From Sphagnum magellanicum (Eukaryota; Streptophyta; Sphagnopsida; Sphagnales; Sphagnaceae): a stretch of 64,000 nucleotides of DNA. The DNA lies in contig CM038921.1 in NCBI GenBank assembly GCA_021904315.1, forward strand, positions 17,148,590-17,212,589, written 5' to 3'. The notes beneath the pieces are model-generated. The model was given only the letters and a program-made list of their open reading frames with translations. It did no database searches and was not told the origin of the DNA. The position numbers and the translations under genes are program-made. Shown piece after piece: positions 12,291 through 24,090 of this stretch (its first letter is position 1; each line of letters starts with the position of its first letter).

Positions 12291-12455
12291 TACTGGGCAA
12301 AAACCCCACAAAATTAAAATAAAACTAGTGGGGGATATAGATGGGGGATGTGATGGGAAGAATGCTTGAGATGAGATAGTAAGAACATTAATTCATTGGA
12401 TACTAAATATAAGTGTTGTGGAATGGGAAGGGCATAGTCAAGAGTCTTTGGAAAA

Positions 12456-12764
12456 TTGAGGGTGGGTTTGGACAAGGAATTTGAGTATTTGGACAATGAG
12501 TTGTTTGTGGTTGGATTTAGGAATGTTGTGAAAAGATGGTTAAAAATAGAAGGGAGCATATTGAAGGCAAGGTATATGGCAAGGAAGAAAGATTGCCCAA
12601 TTAATATTGAACATGATTACTTGGTGAGGTTAAAGGCTTATTGGTCCAAACTTGAGACCAAAAGGAAGGCTAAACAAATGTCCAACATTAAGAGCAAAGT
12701 GAAGAATTTGTTAAATGTGGGGCAATTAGGCAAAACGAGGGCAAAAGCAAGGCTGGTATTATAG
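12456..12764 (+). pseudogene. Plant En/Spm (Ptta-type) transposase fragment
   Basis: The 102-codon frame contains FRNVVKRWLKIEGSILKARY, a Cys-Pro-Ile segment (KDCPINIEHDYL), LKAYWSKLETKRKAKQM and NVGQLGKTRAKARL. This W-x-x-L...YW...K-x-x-(S/N)-x-K...N...G order is the pattern of the plant transposase family named Ptta/En/Spm, which is linked to CACTA transposons. These proteins act in the nucleus on element ends. The fragment has no plausible N- or C-terminal domain and no terminal repeats nearby, so it is a remnant. CACTA elements without any transposase sit at 1356 and 18763. The family call rests on motif order only. Confidence 0.55.
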
Positions 12765-12769
12765 TTGAC

Positions 12770-14519
12770 TAACTTCTAACTTCTCCTCATAATTTCAAAG
12801 ACTATATCAAGTGTTAATTTGTTACGGTTTTTTCCCATTGATTCTAATTTTCATCTATCATTGCAAAGGAAGAAAAGGCAATGTAGCCTTGCGTTGATAG
12901 AAATTGCCGAAAAGATTAGCCACCAGATCGTTACAAGGGTTAATATTGTCCCCCACTTAATTGTTATGTAATAGTTTTGTAGATTACAACAAATTTTTTT
13001 GCACAATGCCAGTTGAATGTTGTTTCCGCAAGGATACAAATTAAAAAGATGTCAAAGAAATTAAAAAGGTCAAATGATTAACTGTCATACAATCTATGCT
13101 TCAAGGACTTAGGGTTCCTGATAGTCTAATAGTCTCAATTGTCTTGATTGGAGTACTCACTACAACATCAAACCCTAAGTCACTAAACCCTTATCCAGAA
13201 GCAGATTAATAGAGCCAAACACCAACTAATTTTAGGTCAAAAATATTTCCCTTCACTTCTATGGGTTTTTTTGGAATGAGATAAACACATGTAGTGAACT
13301 GAAATTGAAAAGCAAAGCCACTGAAACAATGGTAGAAGCAAAAATTTAATTGTAATCTACTAGAGGTGTAGAATTCTATGGATTTTCTACATTTCTAGGA
13401 AGGACACTAATGTTGACTTTCCAAATTGTGCAAAATCTAAAAAGAGCTCTCCGACAAGATGTTCAACCTTATAAGAGAATTTTGCGCAAATTAGATAACA
13501 TGTTGTAGGAGAATTCTGCATAAACCAGATAACAGATTATAGGAAATTCAACTACAATGAAAATTTTGCAAGCAAAAGAAATTGTAGGTTTCCAAGAAGT
13601 TCATAAACCTAGGAAGCTACATGTTCCAAAAGGGTTTAAAGGAATTCACTATGAGAAATTGTGTCCGTGGCAACTACACTGCCTTATAACTAGAGCTCCA
13701 AAACAATTAATATATAACTACATTGTAACTATCCCATGGAATACGACAAATTAATAAATAAAATTCCACATTAGAAAATCAAAGAGTTGTATTATAATTA
13801 CAAATTAGTTGCAAGATTTATATTTATACAATACAATGTATGCATTATATATACGGTTGCAATCAACCATGTTTAACTTTGTTGACAAGTTGCATTTTAG
13901 TCACATGTAACAACTACATCACAACTAGGATAAATTTAGTTATTAATTGATGATTATTTTGCAACAACGTATGCCCTTGAGTAACACATACCATCATGCC
14001 ACATGTATACATTTCCACTACCTAATATATGTTTTGGAAATGGAGAAACCACTTTCCAACTAATGATGGCAGACTATCTTTTGACTTTCCTCAAATAAGA
14101 AAAATAATTGACAAAGATCCTAAACCAAAAAGCCAATTGAAATGTCACGACATAATAATAATGAACTAATTATTCAAATATATAGATTTTCTAATTTAAT
14201 GTTTTACAAATCATATTTCCATTACATAGTGAAAAAAGAACTTTGTGTGATTTTTCTAAAGTAAAATTAAAGGGGTTATTCAAAACTTTTTGTATTGTAC
14301 ATGCACACCCAAAATATTTTTACGAAGTTCAACACACATTTGTAACAAAAACTAGTTTCAATAATATTGTGAGATAAATGCAATTGAATTGTCATTATTC
14401 AAGTATTTGGGTGTAGGGTTAAAATTTTGGGGTTATTTTCGTGCCATAGGCTTTTTTATTTTTGTTTTATTTTCAACTTCAAGTTAAATTTTTGTTATAA
14501 TGTTATTTTTAATTTTAAT
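12770..14519. other. No supported gene
   Basis: AT-rich intergenic DNA. Short ORFs (12851-13039 minus, 13557-13754 plus) lack recognisable features. Confidence 0.5.
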
Positions 14520-15075
14520 TTTACTTAAACCTTAAACCTTAGCTACAACACCAAAAACCCCCAAATAATTACACAACATTGCTAAGTCCTAAACCCTTAC
14601 ATAACAACCCTAAAGGCTACCACCAAAACCCTGAACCCTAAAACCAAAACCCTAGTTCCAAGACCCTAAACCTTAAACCATTGCACAACAATGCCAAATC
14701 CCTAACACCAAAACTCTAAACCCTAACTCTAAGACCCTAAACCTTAAACCATCAACTATTGCACAACATCACCAAATCTTAAACTTTTACACAATAACCC
14801 TAAAGACATGTGTCATTTAGTCTATAGTCAGTTTGAATTGGAGGTTTCATAAAAGGGTGAATTGAAGTTGAAAACTAAAACCAAAAGGGAGGGAATACCT
14901 TAAACCCCTAAACCATGAAATAAAACCCCTAAATTATTACACAACAACCCTAAAAGTTACCACCAAAACCTTGAACCCTAATATCAAAACCCTAAACCAT
15001 GAAAGAACCCATCAACTATTGTAGAACATTGCCAACTCCTAAACCTTTGCACAACAACCTTAAAGGTTACCACCA
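14520..15075. repeat. Degenerate CCCTAAA-like (telomere-type) repeats
   Basis: Many copies of AACCCTAAA, CCAAAACCCT and AAACCTTAAACC are dispersed irregularly, together with repeated phrases such as CACAACATTGC and GTTACCACCAAAACC. The Arabidopsis-type plant telomere unit is CCCTAAA. Here it is degenerate and interspersed, so it resembles an interstitial telomere-like satellite and not a chromosome end. Confidence 0.6.
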
Positions 15076-16130
15076 AAACCTTGAACCAAGAGGAAAGAGA
15101 TTGTGGAAGACGAAATTTTTGTAATTATGTTTCTATAAGTGAATCCATGAGAGAATGTATCTCGCACACTCATATGTTTTCATTTTCCTCTGCGCACCAA
15201 GATTCAGGAACAATTTTGAATCGAACTACAATGAGGAAGTTCAACAATGATGTCACCGGAAGAATGAGATAAGTTTTGTTTCCCTCTTTAGCAATCTCTA
15301 GATGCAGATTACTAGTACATTATGCATAATAGCTTAACAATCTAACATCTTTTCAAATTTTTGTATCAACCTTTGAAAGCTTTCAAATAACTTGACATTT
15401 AACATTAACTTTACATGTTGTTTACAAAGTTCATTAGTACTATGTCATAATACTTTAGCTTGCACAAAATCCAACAAAAGTTGCAGATCGTCTTGTAGCC
15501 TCATTTCATTTCAATCTCATAGGATCGTTCTATAGAAATAATTTTAGTTTCAAAATCCATTACAATTTCTTTTCATCTTTCACTACTAGAGTTCCCCAAT
15601 CTTTGCCTTAGAAATATGTTTTGTTTCCTTTGCATCTCTTTATTTTCATAGGTGCTCTTGCATCAAATTTCGTCACAATTGAGTGCTTTAAGTTTCGTGA
15701 CTATTCACGAGAAACAATGCACTTCTAGTTTCAATCTCTTCCTTCAGGGCAATGTTTACAATTTTTTTTTGAGGGCAAAAACACAACCACCACTTCCAAC
15801 GCATCTTCACATTCAAATTTGGAGGTCATTTGATTCCATCAATGCTTCAATGAGTATATTTTCCTCCATCTTGTTCAATTTTTTAATGTAGAATGTCATT
15901 TAACACTTATAGAACCAAAAATTGTATCCTACTTACAGAACCAAAAATTGTATCCTATTTGTTCTTAGCCTTATTATGTACTACCTTACCAAGGATCTAA
16001 GTCTTGCTTAATCTTCTCATTAATGTAACTTAATTAAACTAATCTTCAACTAATTAACATTAATTAAATTACCTTGGCAATTGACCTTAATTATACTTCA
16101 AGTATTATGATTACCCTTCCTTTGCTTATA
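15076..16130. other. No supported gene
   Basis: AT-rich intergenic sequence with small chance ORFs. ACAGAACCAAAAATTGTATC is tandemly duplicated near 15908-15955. Confidence 0.5.
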
Positions 16131-16885
16131 GGCCTGAAGGAAAATCAGATGGTTGCCCAATTCTCCAGCCCATTCATTATAGGTAGGAAGGAAATCGAAT
16201 GACTACTTAATCATCCTTCCTACTTTTTAAATGAATTGGAATATAACCCAATCCTCCTTCCCACTCTTTAGATGAAAAGGAGATTTGAGCAATTGCTCAA
16301 TCCTCCTTCTTGCCCTTTAAACAAAAAGGAAATTTGGGTAGCCACCCAATCCTCTTTCCCACCTTTTAGATGAGAAGGAAATTTAGGCAATCGCCTAATC
16401 CTCCTTCCCCCTCTTTAGACAAGAAGGAGAATCAAGCGACCACTCAATCCTCCTTCCCATTTTTAAAATGAGGCATAAAATTAAGCATTTTCTTTCCCAC
16501 TCTTGAGATGGGACACAAAATTGGGCGGCCACCTAATTATCCTTCCCATTTTTTAGGAGAGAAGAACAATCAACCAACTGTTCAATTCTCCTTTGCATTC
16601 CTAACATAAGATGGAAAATAAAGTGGCCGCCCAAATTTCCTTTCCTGTCATTATATGGGAAAGGAAATTAGGTAGTTGCTTGATTCCCCTTTTCTTGTTC
16701 TTAATCAAGATAGAAAATTGAGCAACCACATGATTCTCCCTCCTTGTATTTTTTATTGAGTGATAATTGGGCAGCCACGATTTTCTTGATCTATCTTACT
16801 GTCAAAAGAGAATATATTCACCTCTAGATTCTCCTTTTCCTTGAAGGGGGAAAGAGAATCAACTGGCCGTTTGATTATCCTTGCC
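16131..16885. repeat. 49-bp minisatellite of hairpin-forming units
   Basis: Between about 16250 and 16450 the phrase AATCCTCCTTCCC returns at exact 49-bp steps (16300, 16349, 16398, 16447). More diverged units run from about 16131 to 16885, roughly 13-15 in all. Each unit pairs a pyrimidine arm (CCTCCTT) with a purine arm (AAGGAGATT) across a CTTTAGAtgaga-like loop, so single units are imperfect inverted repeats. A second short dyad follows, for example GAGCAATTGCTC, GGGTAGCCACCC and AGGCAATCGCCT. Confidence 0.85.
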
Positions 16886-18059
16886 TATCTTTGTGGTGTC
16901 CAAGGTGTAGGGTGTCTCATGAATTAGGAGGGAACCTAATTCTTGGTTGTTGTTATGAACTACTATTCGAAGACAAATTCAAACAAGCTTTGATTAAGTC
17001 ATTTATTTGGGTTTCCAAGATGTTTTTATGTTGGAAAATAGTGAAGGGTGTTGGAGTTTTTGAAGTGGATGAGGTGTTTTGCTTCACCTTAATGTGAGAT
17101 GTGATTTTTGTACTGTGGTGGTTATGGGATTTATTTTCCAATAGTTCTAGAATTTGAAGTTATTGTTTCCAAATCTTTATGGAAAATTTGTTGGAGATTG
17201 TTTGGGATCGGATTGCTTTGGTTAATGAAAGATATGTCGTGGTTGGGTGGTCATTAGCAGTTGGTTTCTCTTGTGGAAGATCACATGGTGTTATTCAGGG
17301 AGGAAATATTTATAAATGTAGCAACGATGGATGAGGCTTGGGAGGTATGTTTAAAGGAGAATGCTAGAATTTTTCCTTGTATAATTACAGTTCCAATGGA
17401 GGAGGATTGAGAGGTTAAATCAGAAAAGAAGAGTAAAAATTTTGACGATTCAAAAGAAAATGCTTCATTAACAATTGTTAGAGGTGATGAAGAGATGGAA
17501 GAAGTAACGAAAAATGTTCCTTATATGAAAAGAATGGAGTGGCATAGGGGAAAGTGTGAATCGGTGAATCATGTTGGAGAGATTATTGTTGAAAGAAGGA
17601 TTGTTGCATGTGACCCAAAGGAGCCTATTTTGGATGATGATCTTGGTGAAATTGAGGTTAGGGTCACAATTTTGAACTATTCGAAAAATACATCATAGAT
17701 AATGACAATATGGAGGTGGCCTTTGTCATGAACAATTCTTGATGGTCATTGTTTATCATCATTGCTTATTGCATATGATGAACATCATGTGTTGGAAGAT
17801 GAAGGGGTTGTGGGTGTGAAGAAAAAAAGTTACACTTTTTAAAAAAGAAAATGAAAGGAATTAGAACATGAGGCTTCCATTTCAAGGATTTACCAACTTC
17901 TAAGCAATGAATTAATTTGTGTTGTGAGTTCAAATAGTTGTTCTTTTAATTGTTGTTAGTATTTTGCTTGTGAGAAGAAGTTTATTGTGCGACATAACTT
18001 CTAGAACTTGTCATTTACTAATAGAAGAGTGCATATTTTGGACATTCCTAGAACACTAC
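16886..18059 (+). other. Possible decayed 5' part of transposon-like gene
   Basis: Short plus-strand frames (16891-17097 and 17495-17698) are acidic or hydrophobic and unrecognised. They lie on the same strand upstream of the split transposon-like gene and could be its decayed N-terminal part, but no continuous frame was found. Confidence 0.3.
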
Positions 18060-18762
18060 ACCAAAGAGTTGGAGTAAAGAAGTGGAGGTTTGTTACAATA
18101 TAAGATGTTGAAATTTGTGAAGTAACATGGTATAAGATTGTTGGAATTTCGCGATCTTCGTACCTATCTTATAAACAAGATAGCAAATATGGGACAAGGC
18201 AAAGGCCGCATGGAAATGCTAGAATGAAAAAGTAATGAATAACATTTAGGCAAGCTGAATGCAATGTTCAATCATTGATTGATTAATGTGCTAATGTAAT
18301 GCCACACCAAATGAAAGGGATTGGGAATGGTAGACAAGATGTTCACCTTCTAATTCTTAACACTTGGAAAAGTATTCAAAAAAAGAGCAATGAGGTGGGG
18401 TCAAATTTTGCATATTTGTTATAATGTTTGTAAAATTATTTGTGTCATTTTCTTTTGCTTGTTCTTGTTAATGCAAACAAAATTTTGTTGAATTTTTCAT
18501 CTAAACACTTTTGTTTTGTTTTGGTGTGATATTGTAGATTAGCAAAGAGTTAAATATTGATGAGGTATCTCAATGTGTTATGAGCTAGTTGAGGAAAAAA
18601 TATCATTTCAATGTTGATGTGGGGAAAAGAGGTTTAAACTTTGCAAAATGTATTATATGTGAATCTTTGAAAGACTTGATATCCAAAGTTGGAAAAAATA
18701 ATGCTAGTGCTAAGGAGCATGAATTGAAGTTGAAAAGGCATTAGAAGCATCAAGAGTCATGT
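18060..18762 (+). pseudogene. Split transposon-like gene, part 1
   Basis: Coding-like plus-strand sequence, with a few stops, runs from about 18060 to 18420 (it includes QDSKYGTRQRPHGNARMKK). After an intron-like gap ending ATTGTAG at about 18537 it continues from 18541 (SKELNIDEVSQCVM, then FAKCIICESLKDLISKVGK). It is cut after the codons for HQESC at 18762 by the CACTA element, and resumes in the same frame at 21578. The C-I-I-C pair suggests a metal-binding site. In-frame stops (for example the TAG before KHQESC) show it is dead. Confidence 0.55.
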
Positions 18763-19189
18763 CACTAGAAGAAAAACAAATATTTTTTACTACTCTTTGC
18801 GACTAAATTTTAGTCGCCTAAGACAAGTTGCATGTGATAAACTAATCACAACTGAAAAAGGGTATTATATGAAAGAAAAAGTCAACAAATACATTTCATA
18901 TTTTGACTCCATTATATATGTATTGTCACATGTGACTAAGATGCAATTATTTTGGTCACAATTGAGGGCAAATCATGTGTTCCCACGTGTCTTAATATAT
19001 ATATATATATATTTTTTAAAATTATTATTATTGTTATTATTTTGAAATAATCTAGGACGTTCAATTCAAATACTTGGATGATCTTATATTATGACACATG
19101 GCCCAATGTAAATATGCCATGTGACATTAAATAAATAAATTTAATAAAAATATTAATATAATGTATGTAGACACATAAATAGGTGCCTA

Positions 19190-19385
19190 TAATCTTTACC
19201 TACCTACCTACTTACCTACTTATTTAAGTAAAAAAGTAAGGAGGTAGGTTTTACCTTCCTAGGCTAAATACTTACTTATATAGGTAGATACTTAGGTAGG
19301 TAAATACATAGGCCTACCTAAATGGGTAGGTCAAACTAGATACCTACCTAGCTAGATAAATAAGTAGGTTGGGGAGGTAAGTATT
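19190..19385. repeat. TAGG/CCTA microsatellite region inside CACTA
   Basis: Dense runs of CCTACCTACCTACTTACC followed by TAGGTAGGT-type runs on the same strand, so the region can fold back on itself. Similar TAGG-rich tracts recur at about 38230-38360, 40640-40690, 40915-41005 and 49320-49450. Confidence 0.8.
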
Positions 19386-20529
19386 TTAAAATTGTGCATT
19401 ATTTGTTTTTTTGTTTTGGGTTGAGCCTTTTGATTAGCTCATCCCATGTGCACACATTTCTTAATGTGAAATTGGATGGGCACACCCCCCTTGTTTATAT
19501 AGTGTTTAAAATAGGAATGAAAAACAAACAATATGGGATAAGTTTTGAAGTTGCAACTTCCTTACAAACTAAATTATAATTCCAAAACTTTCTTCATGCA
19601 TTACTTTTTTAGTGTTTAGATTTTTAAACAATTCAAGTACTAGATAATTAGATAATCATTTAATTAATAATGATTAAATTTACATATATTTAAATTATAA
19701 ACTATACACTACAAATATTCAATATTCATTATCAATTACTTAAATAAGCAATAACCTCTTAATATTTGACAAATTAACTATCTAGTTACTCACAAATTAT
19801 AATACATAACTCATAAATAATTAAACAAATAAAATATTTTAAAATATTTTTATCACTTTTTAGAATTTGATCCAACTTATATAATATAATTAATGTGAAA
19901 ATAATTTAATGACTATAATTTAATAATTTAAAATTTAAAATATTTATTTAAAAATTATAAGTAATGAATTAACAGATTTTATTAGAAAGTAAATTCTTAC
20001 ATGAATTTTAAAAAAATTATTATTCAACTAATTACACTACTTACTGTATAATTACATTTATTGTTGGAAAAATTATTATAAGTCAAGTAATTTTTTCTCT
20101 TGGTAATTATTAATTATAAATATAATAATTTGTTAAACATAACATTAATTTTCATAATTTCTGTAAAATTACTATAAAATATTTATCATAGATGATTAAT
20201 CACCGAATATTTTAAAGATAATATTATTATATAATAATTAGTGAAATTAAAATCAATAAAATGATTATTTTAATAACACTATAATTTTTCCAAATTTTTA
20301 ATTCAGGTTTGAAGTTATAAATTAAAGAGTGTGAATAATTATGTTCAATTAGAAAATAATTCTGCACATACCAATTAATTTTTATCTGAAGTAATTATAA
20401 TGATTTAAAGTAATGTCACATTAATTTAATTAATCTATGTTATAACAATAATTATTTAGTGTCACTTAGATTTAGTAAACATAATCAATCATAATTATTT
20501 ATAAAAGTGATTTATTATGGATAACACTA

Positions 20530-21235
20530 ATAGAAAAAACCCTTGGAACTCAATCAATAATTTTTTGAATTAAAAAATAAATTTAAGATTTCAAAATAGT
20601 AATTCAGGATTCAAATATCAATTTTTAGATCAAATAAGTTTTTTGAAGTTAAATAACAAATTTCAGAATTGAAATGTCAATTTTCAGATTCAAATAATAA
20701 TATTCAAAATTAAAATGTCCATTTTAAGACTCAATTACAATTTTCTGAATTGAAATATTAATTTTGAGAATCCAACATAATAATTTGGAATTCAAATTTC
20801 AACTTTCAAGTCAAATATTTTTTAAAAATTAAAATTAAAAACTTCAGAATTCAAATATCAAATTTTGAGTTCAAATAAAAATATTTAAAATCAAGTTGCT
20901 GGTTTTTAGTCTCAATAAAGTTTCTTAAATTGAAATAATAATTTTTAGATTGGAAAATAATAATTTAGAATTCAAATATCAATTTTTAGATCAAATAATT
21001 TTTTTGAATTTAAATTAAAAAATTCAGAATTGAAATACTAATTTTTGGATTCAAAAATATTAATTTAGAATTCAAAATCAATTTTTAGATCAAATAAGTT
21101 TTTTTGAATTTAAATTCAAAATATCATATTCAAATCAAAATTTTCAAATTCAAATACTGTTTTAAACAATTGAAATAACAATTTTCAGATTTGAATAAAA
21201 GAATTCAAAATTCAAAATTAATTTTGAGATTCATT
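20530..21235. repeat. AT-rich degenerate tandem repeat inside CACTA
   Basis: Variants of AATTCAAATATCAATTTTTAG and ATCAAATAA alternate in roughly 30-bp steps for about 700 bp. Many units are changed by small indels, so the exact period is unclear. Confidence 0.65.
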
Positions 21236-21574
21236 ATATGAACAATATGCATATGTATGCATATTTTATATATATATGGTACATACATAAAATACACCCC
21301 TATGTCATTGTAAAATATCTTTAGGATGCAACTAATTTGGTGATTATTATGACTAATGGGACATATTAATTTATTAATGGATGAAAATAAATGTAAAATT
21401 GATGCAACCAATAAGATGAAATTTTCTAATAGTTGCATCATAGTTGTGAAAATGACCAAAATAGTTGAAAGTTGGTTTTGTAGTTGCAAATATTCGCAAA
21501 TCTAGTCGCAAATAATTACAAGTCGCATGTAGTCGTAAATGGAGTGGTTACATTTTGGCTGATTTCTACTAGTG

Positions 21575-22789
21575 TGTAGATGTCTTTATCATAGTTAAAA
21601 AATGGAATCCATTCAATCAAAGGAGGAGTTTTTGTTTATCATTCATGATAAGATGGACCATTTAAAGGCTATTTTACCAAGGTTACAAGTGAAAAACAAA
21701 ATGGTTGTTGGGTTCGGTCAATTGCCAATCATGTTGATTAGAATGATTGTTCATGGGGATGGTGATGAGGCATTTGCTCAATACTCAAATGAATTGTGGC
21801 CCAATGACCCTAATTTCAATATTGGATCTCTTTTGCGTTTACTACGAACTTTGGAAAAGGAACTTGTTCGTGAGTTATAAAGGTTGTTTGATCATGAGTT
21901 ACAAAATGAATTCTTTGAATAGCTAATGTGAAGGAATTCGCATTTTGTGAAAGCATCGAAGGCACCTAAACAAGCTCTTGGTGCAAAACCTTTGCCTAAA
22001 AAGTTATTGTTTCAAATGGATAACTATGTGAAAGATAATAAGAATTGGCACTTGCTTGTTTTTTTATCATCATTAATAGCAAAGGAGGTCTTTGAAGAAG
22101 TCCAACTGGGATTTCTTGTTGTTGGTCATATGCATGAAGACATTGATGGAAATTTTGGCTACTTGTTAAAGAAATTGAGAAAGCAAAATAACTATGTGTT
22201 AATAGATTTGATGAAAACATTTATGGTTTCACAAGAACGGCCATTCATTCCCCAATTGATTCAAGAAATTCAAGGTTATTTGAAAAATGGACCTGAGTAT
22301 TGCTTAGACACACAAACATGCATCTTTTAATATTTTTTGTGGATTATTTTGGGTGGCTAGTGATGTTTAACAAGGTGTTTCTAACATATTTAATATGGAA
22401 CCCCAAAGATGGCCTTGTAATTTGATTGTGGAAGTCCGTTGATCAAGGTCGCCCCAAGTTGCCTAATGGAATTCCAAAGCCTATTCCTTTCCATCCTATT
22501 TGGGGGAATGATGTTTCAAAGTCAATAGAATTTTTTTTTTATTAATAGTGGAATCTCAAAGTATTTAAAATTTTGGAAGCTCAATATTTTGAAAGATGAG
22601 ATGTATGCTAGAATCATGAAACCATATATTGAATATTGAGAAGGTATTTTATAATGTTTGTTAAAACTAATTTTTCAACAAAGTCTTGTATTGTTAGAGG
22701 GTTTTTAGCCAATTAGTAATTGGAAAGTTAATCATGTGGGATTTTCTATTCCATGAATTCCTTTCTTTGATGATATGGAAGATTCAATT
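21575..22789 (+). pseudogene. Split transposon-like gene, part 2 (GHxHEDID motif)
   Basis: The frame resumes from the CACTA insertion. The first open run is 21602-21880 (IIHDKMDHLKAILPRLQ, LWPNDPNFNIGSLLRLLRTL). The second, 21947-22330, holds PLPKKLLFQMDNYVKDNKN, FEEVQLGFLVVGHMHEDIDG and RPFIPQLIQEI. The Q-x-D-N...GH-x-H-x-D-I-D arrangement is, to my knowledge, that of a widespread uncharacterised domain (DUF7869-type) found in transposon-like plant and animal proteins. Its conserved Asp and His residues suggest an RNase-H-like nuclease, which is inference. The sequence continues with stops to 22789, where a solo LTR interrupts it. I know of no host function. Confidence 0.6.
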
Positions 22790-23674
22790 TGACGCACCCC
22801 CAAACTCGAAAGACTCAAATGTGAATCCAAAAATGAAAACAAAAATAAAATAAAATTGAGGTATGGTCTTTAACTCGCGACACTTTGGGGTTAAGAGGGG
22901 CGTGCTAGAGTTTTGGGATGGGGACTAAGGCGAGTGACAAGCAAGTCAATTATTCATATGGACTTGCATAAACCAAACAAGTTGGTTAGTGCATAGTTAG
23001 CGCACTTTTGGTGCATGAATGAGCCACAAGCATACATGAATTCACAAAATTCACCATGGCCTGAACTTGGGGGAAGCCACCACCTTCCCTCTTATAGTAT
23101 TTTTTATGATTGGCCACAGGGGCTACACCCAAATGTCACTTTGTCTTGAAATTCCCAAGTTAGGAATCTCAAAAATCCCAAAATTGAGACTCTCGCCACT
23201 TTGGAAGCCCATAACTTCTTGTGCAAACTTGTAATTGAAGCGAGGTCTCAAAAAAAATTGTAGCCCTCATTGAAAGCTTTCTAATGATATTTAGCACACA
23301 CTTGCACACACCTAATTCAAAACGATTCCTGACTTTTTGTGGTCAAAAGTTAAATTGATACTTTGATTTCCAACCCATTTATTCAAATGGATCATGCAAG
23401 CCCATTTTAGACATGTAAATCTTAAAATATTTCCAATGGTATAAGGAAATCCTCAATCCAATGAATTTTGACCCCTAAGATCGTTTTGTGAAGATTCAGG
23501 ACTCTATAAAGACTCCAATTCCTAAAGTGGAAATCCACTTGGGAGTATCTGGGTTCATTCCCTCACACTTTCTCGCATTCCTAGAAGTGTGAATGTGACT
23601 TTTGAGTTACATTCTCGACTTACACCTTTCCATGCCCTTGCCTTGGTCGCAAACCCAAGGTTAGGGTCATGACA
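22790..23674. mobile_element. 885-bp solo LTR
   Basis: The insertion starts TGACGCACCCCCAAACTCG and ends GGTTAGGGTCATGACA, giving TG...CA ends. A perfect 5-bp duplication, CAATT, sits at 22785-22789 and 23675-23679. There is no second LTR or internal coding region, so it is a solo LTR left by recombination between the two LTRs of a retrotransposon. It splits the transposon-like gene, and the reading frame is continuous when it and one CAATT are removed. The superfamily (gypsy or copia) cannot be told from the LTR alone. Confidence 0.88.
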
Positions 23675-23679
23675 CAATT

Positions 23680-24090
23680 ATTCTTGCGTATTGTGGTCCT
23701 AAAAACATGAAACTATCCTTAAGTATGACTTACAATCCTTTCAAGGATTTACATGAAGGGGATTTTCTTTTTGCACGTCCATTTGAACCCAAAATGTATC
23801 CAATATGGATGGGAAAAATGCATAGTGATGTGGTCAAGGATGTAAATGATGAACATTATTGAATGGTGCATGTTCAATGGTGGTTGCTTTGTAAAGTTGT
23901 ATTGAGGTTGGGAAAGAAAGTGGAAATGCAACTTATCGGACCCAATGCAATGGTGGACATTGATTTTATTACGTTTTCATTTCCTATTAAAAAAAAAAAA
24001 ACCATGAATAACATCATAATGATTAATGATATGCATGTTAATCAAGCTAGAGCAAACATTGATGTGGCGAATGAAATGAAGTATATGTAA
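23680..24090 (+). pseudogene. Split transposon-like gene, part 3 (C-terminus)
   Basis: Downstream of the solo LTR the frame continues (ILAYCGPKNMKLSLSMTYN, then KDLHEGDFLFARPFEPKMYP and IWMGKMHSDVV), meets one TGA near 23860, and goes on as MVHVQWWLLCKVVL to the stop at 24088-24090. The E-G-D-F...Y-P-x-W-x-G and HVQWW pattern resembles a BAH/SH3-like chromatin or nucleic-acid-binding tail; this is only a resemblance. Together with parts 1 and 2 it forms one long dead gene. Confidence 0.55.

Larger units (their letters stand above)
18763..21574. mobile_element. 2.8-kb non-autonomous CACTA transposon
   Basis: The element begins CACTAGAAGAAAAACAAAT and ends with the inverse of CACTAGTAGAAATCAGCC. 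It is flanked by a perfect 3-bp duplication, TGT at 18760-18762 and at 21575-21577, as expected for CACTA (En/Spm) elements. Subterminal AGTCGC and GCGACT motifs occur near both ends (about 18800-18840 and 21490-21540), like the transposase-binding repeats of this class. No transposase ORF is present; the interior is TAGG-rich microsatellite, very AT-rich DNA and a degenerate tandem repeat. It interrupts a reading frame that continues on both sides. Confidence 0.88.

Noticed and set aside
16131..16885. CRISPR-like array
   Set aside because: Units are contiguous tandem repeats without unique spacers, in plant nuclear DNA.
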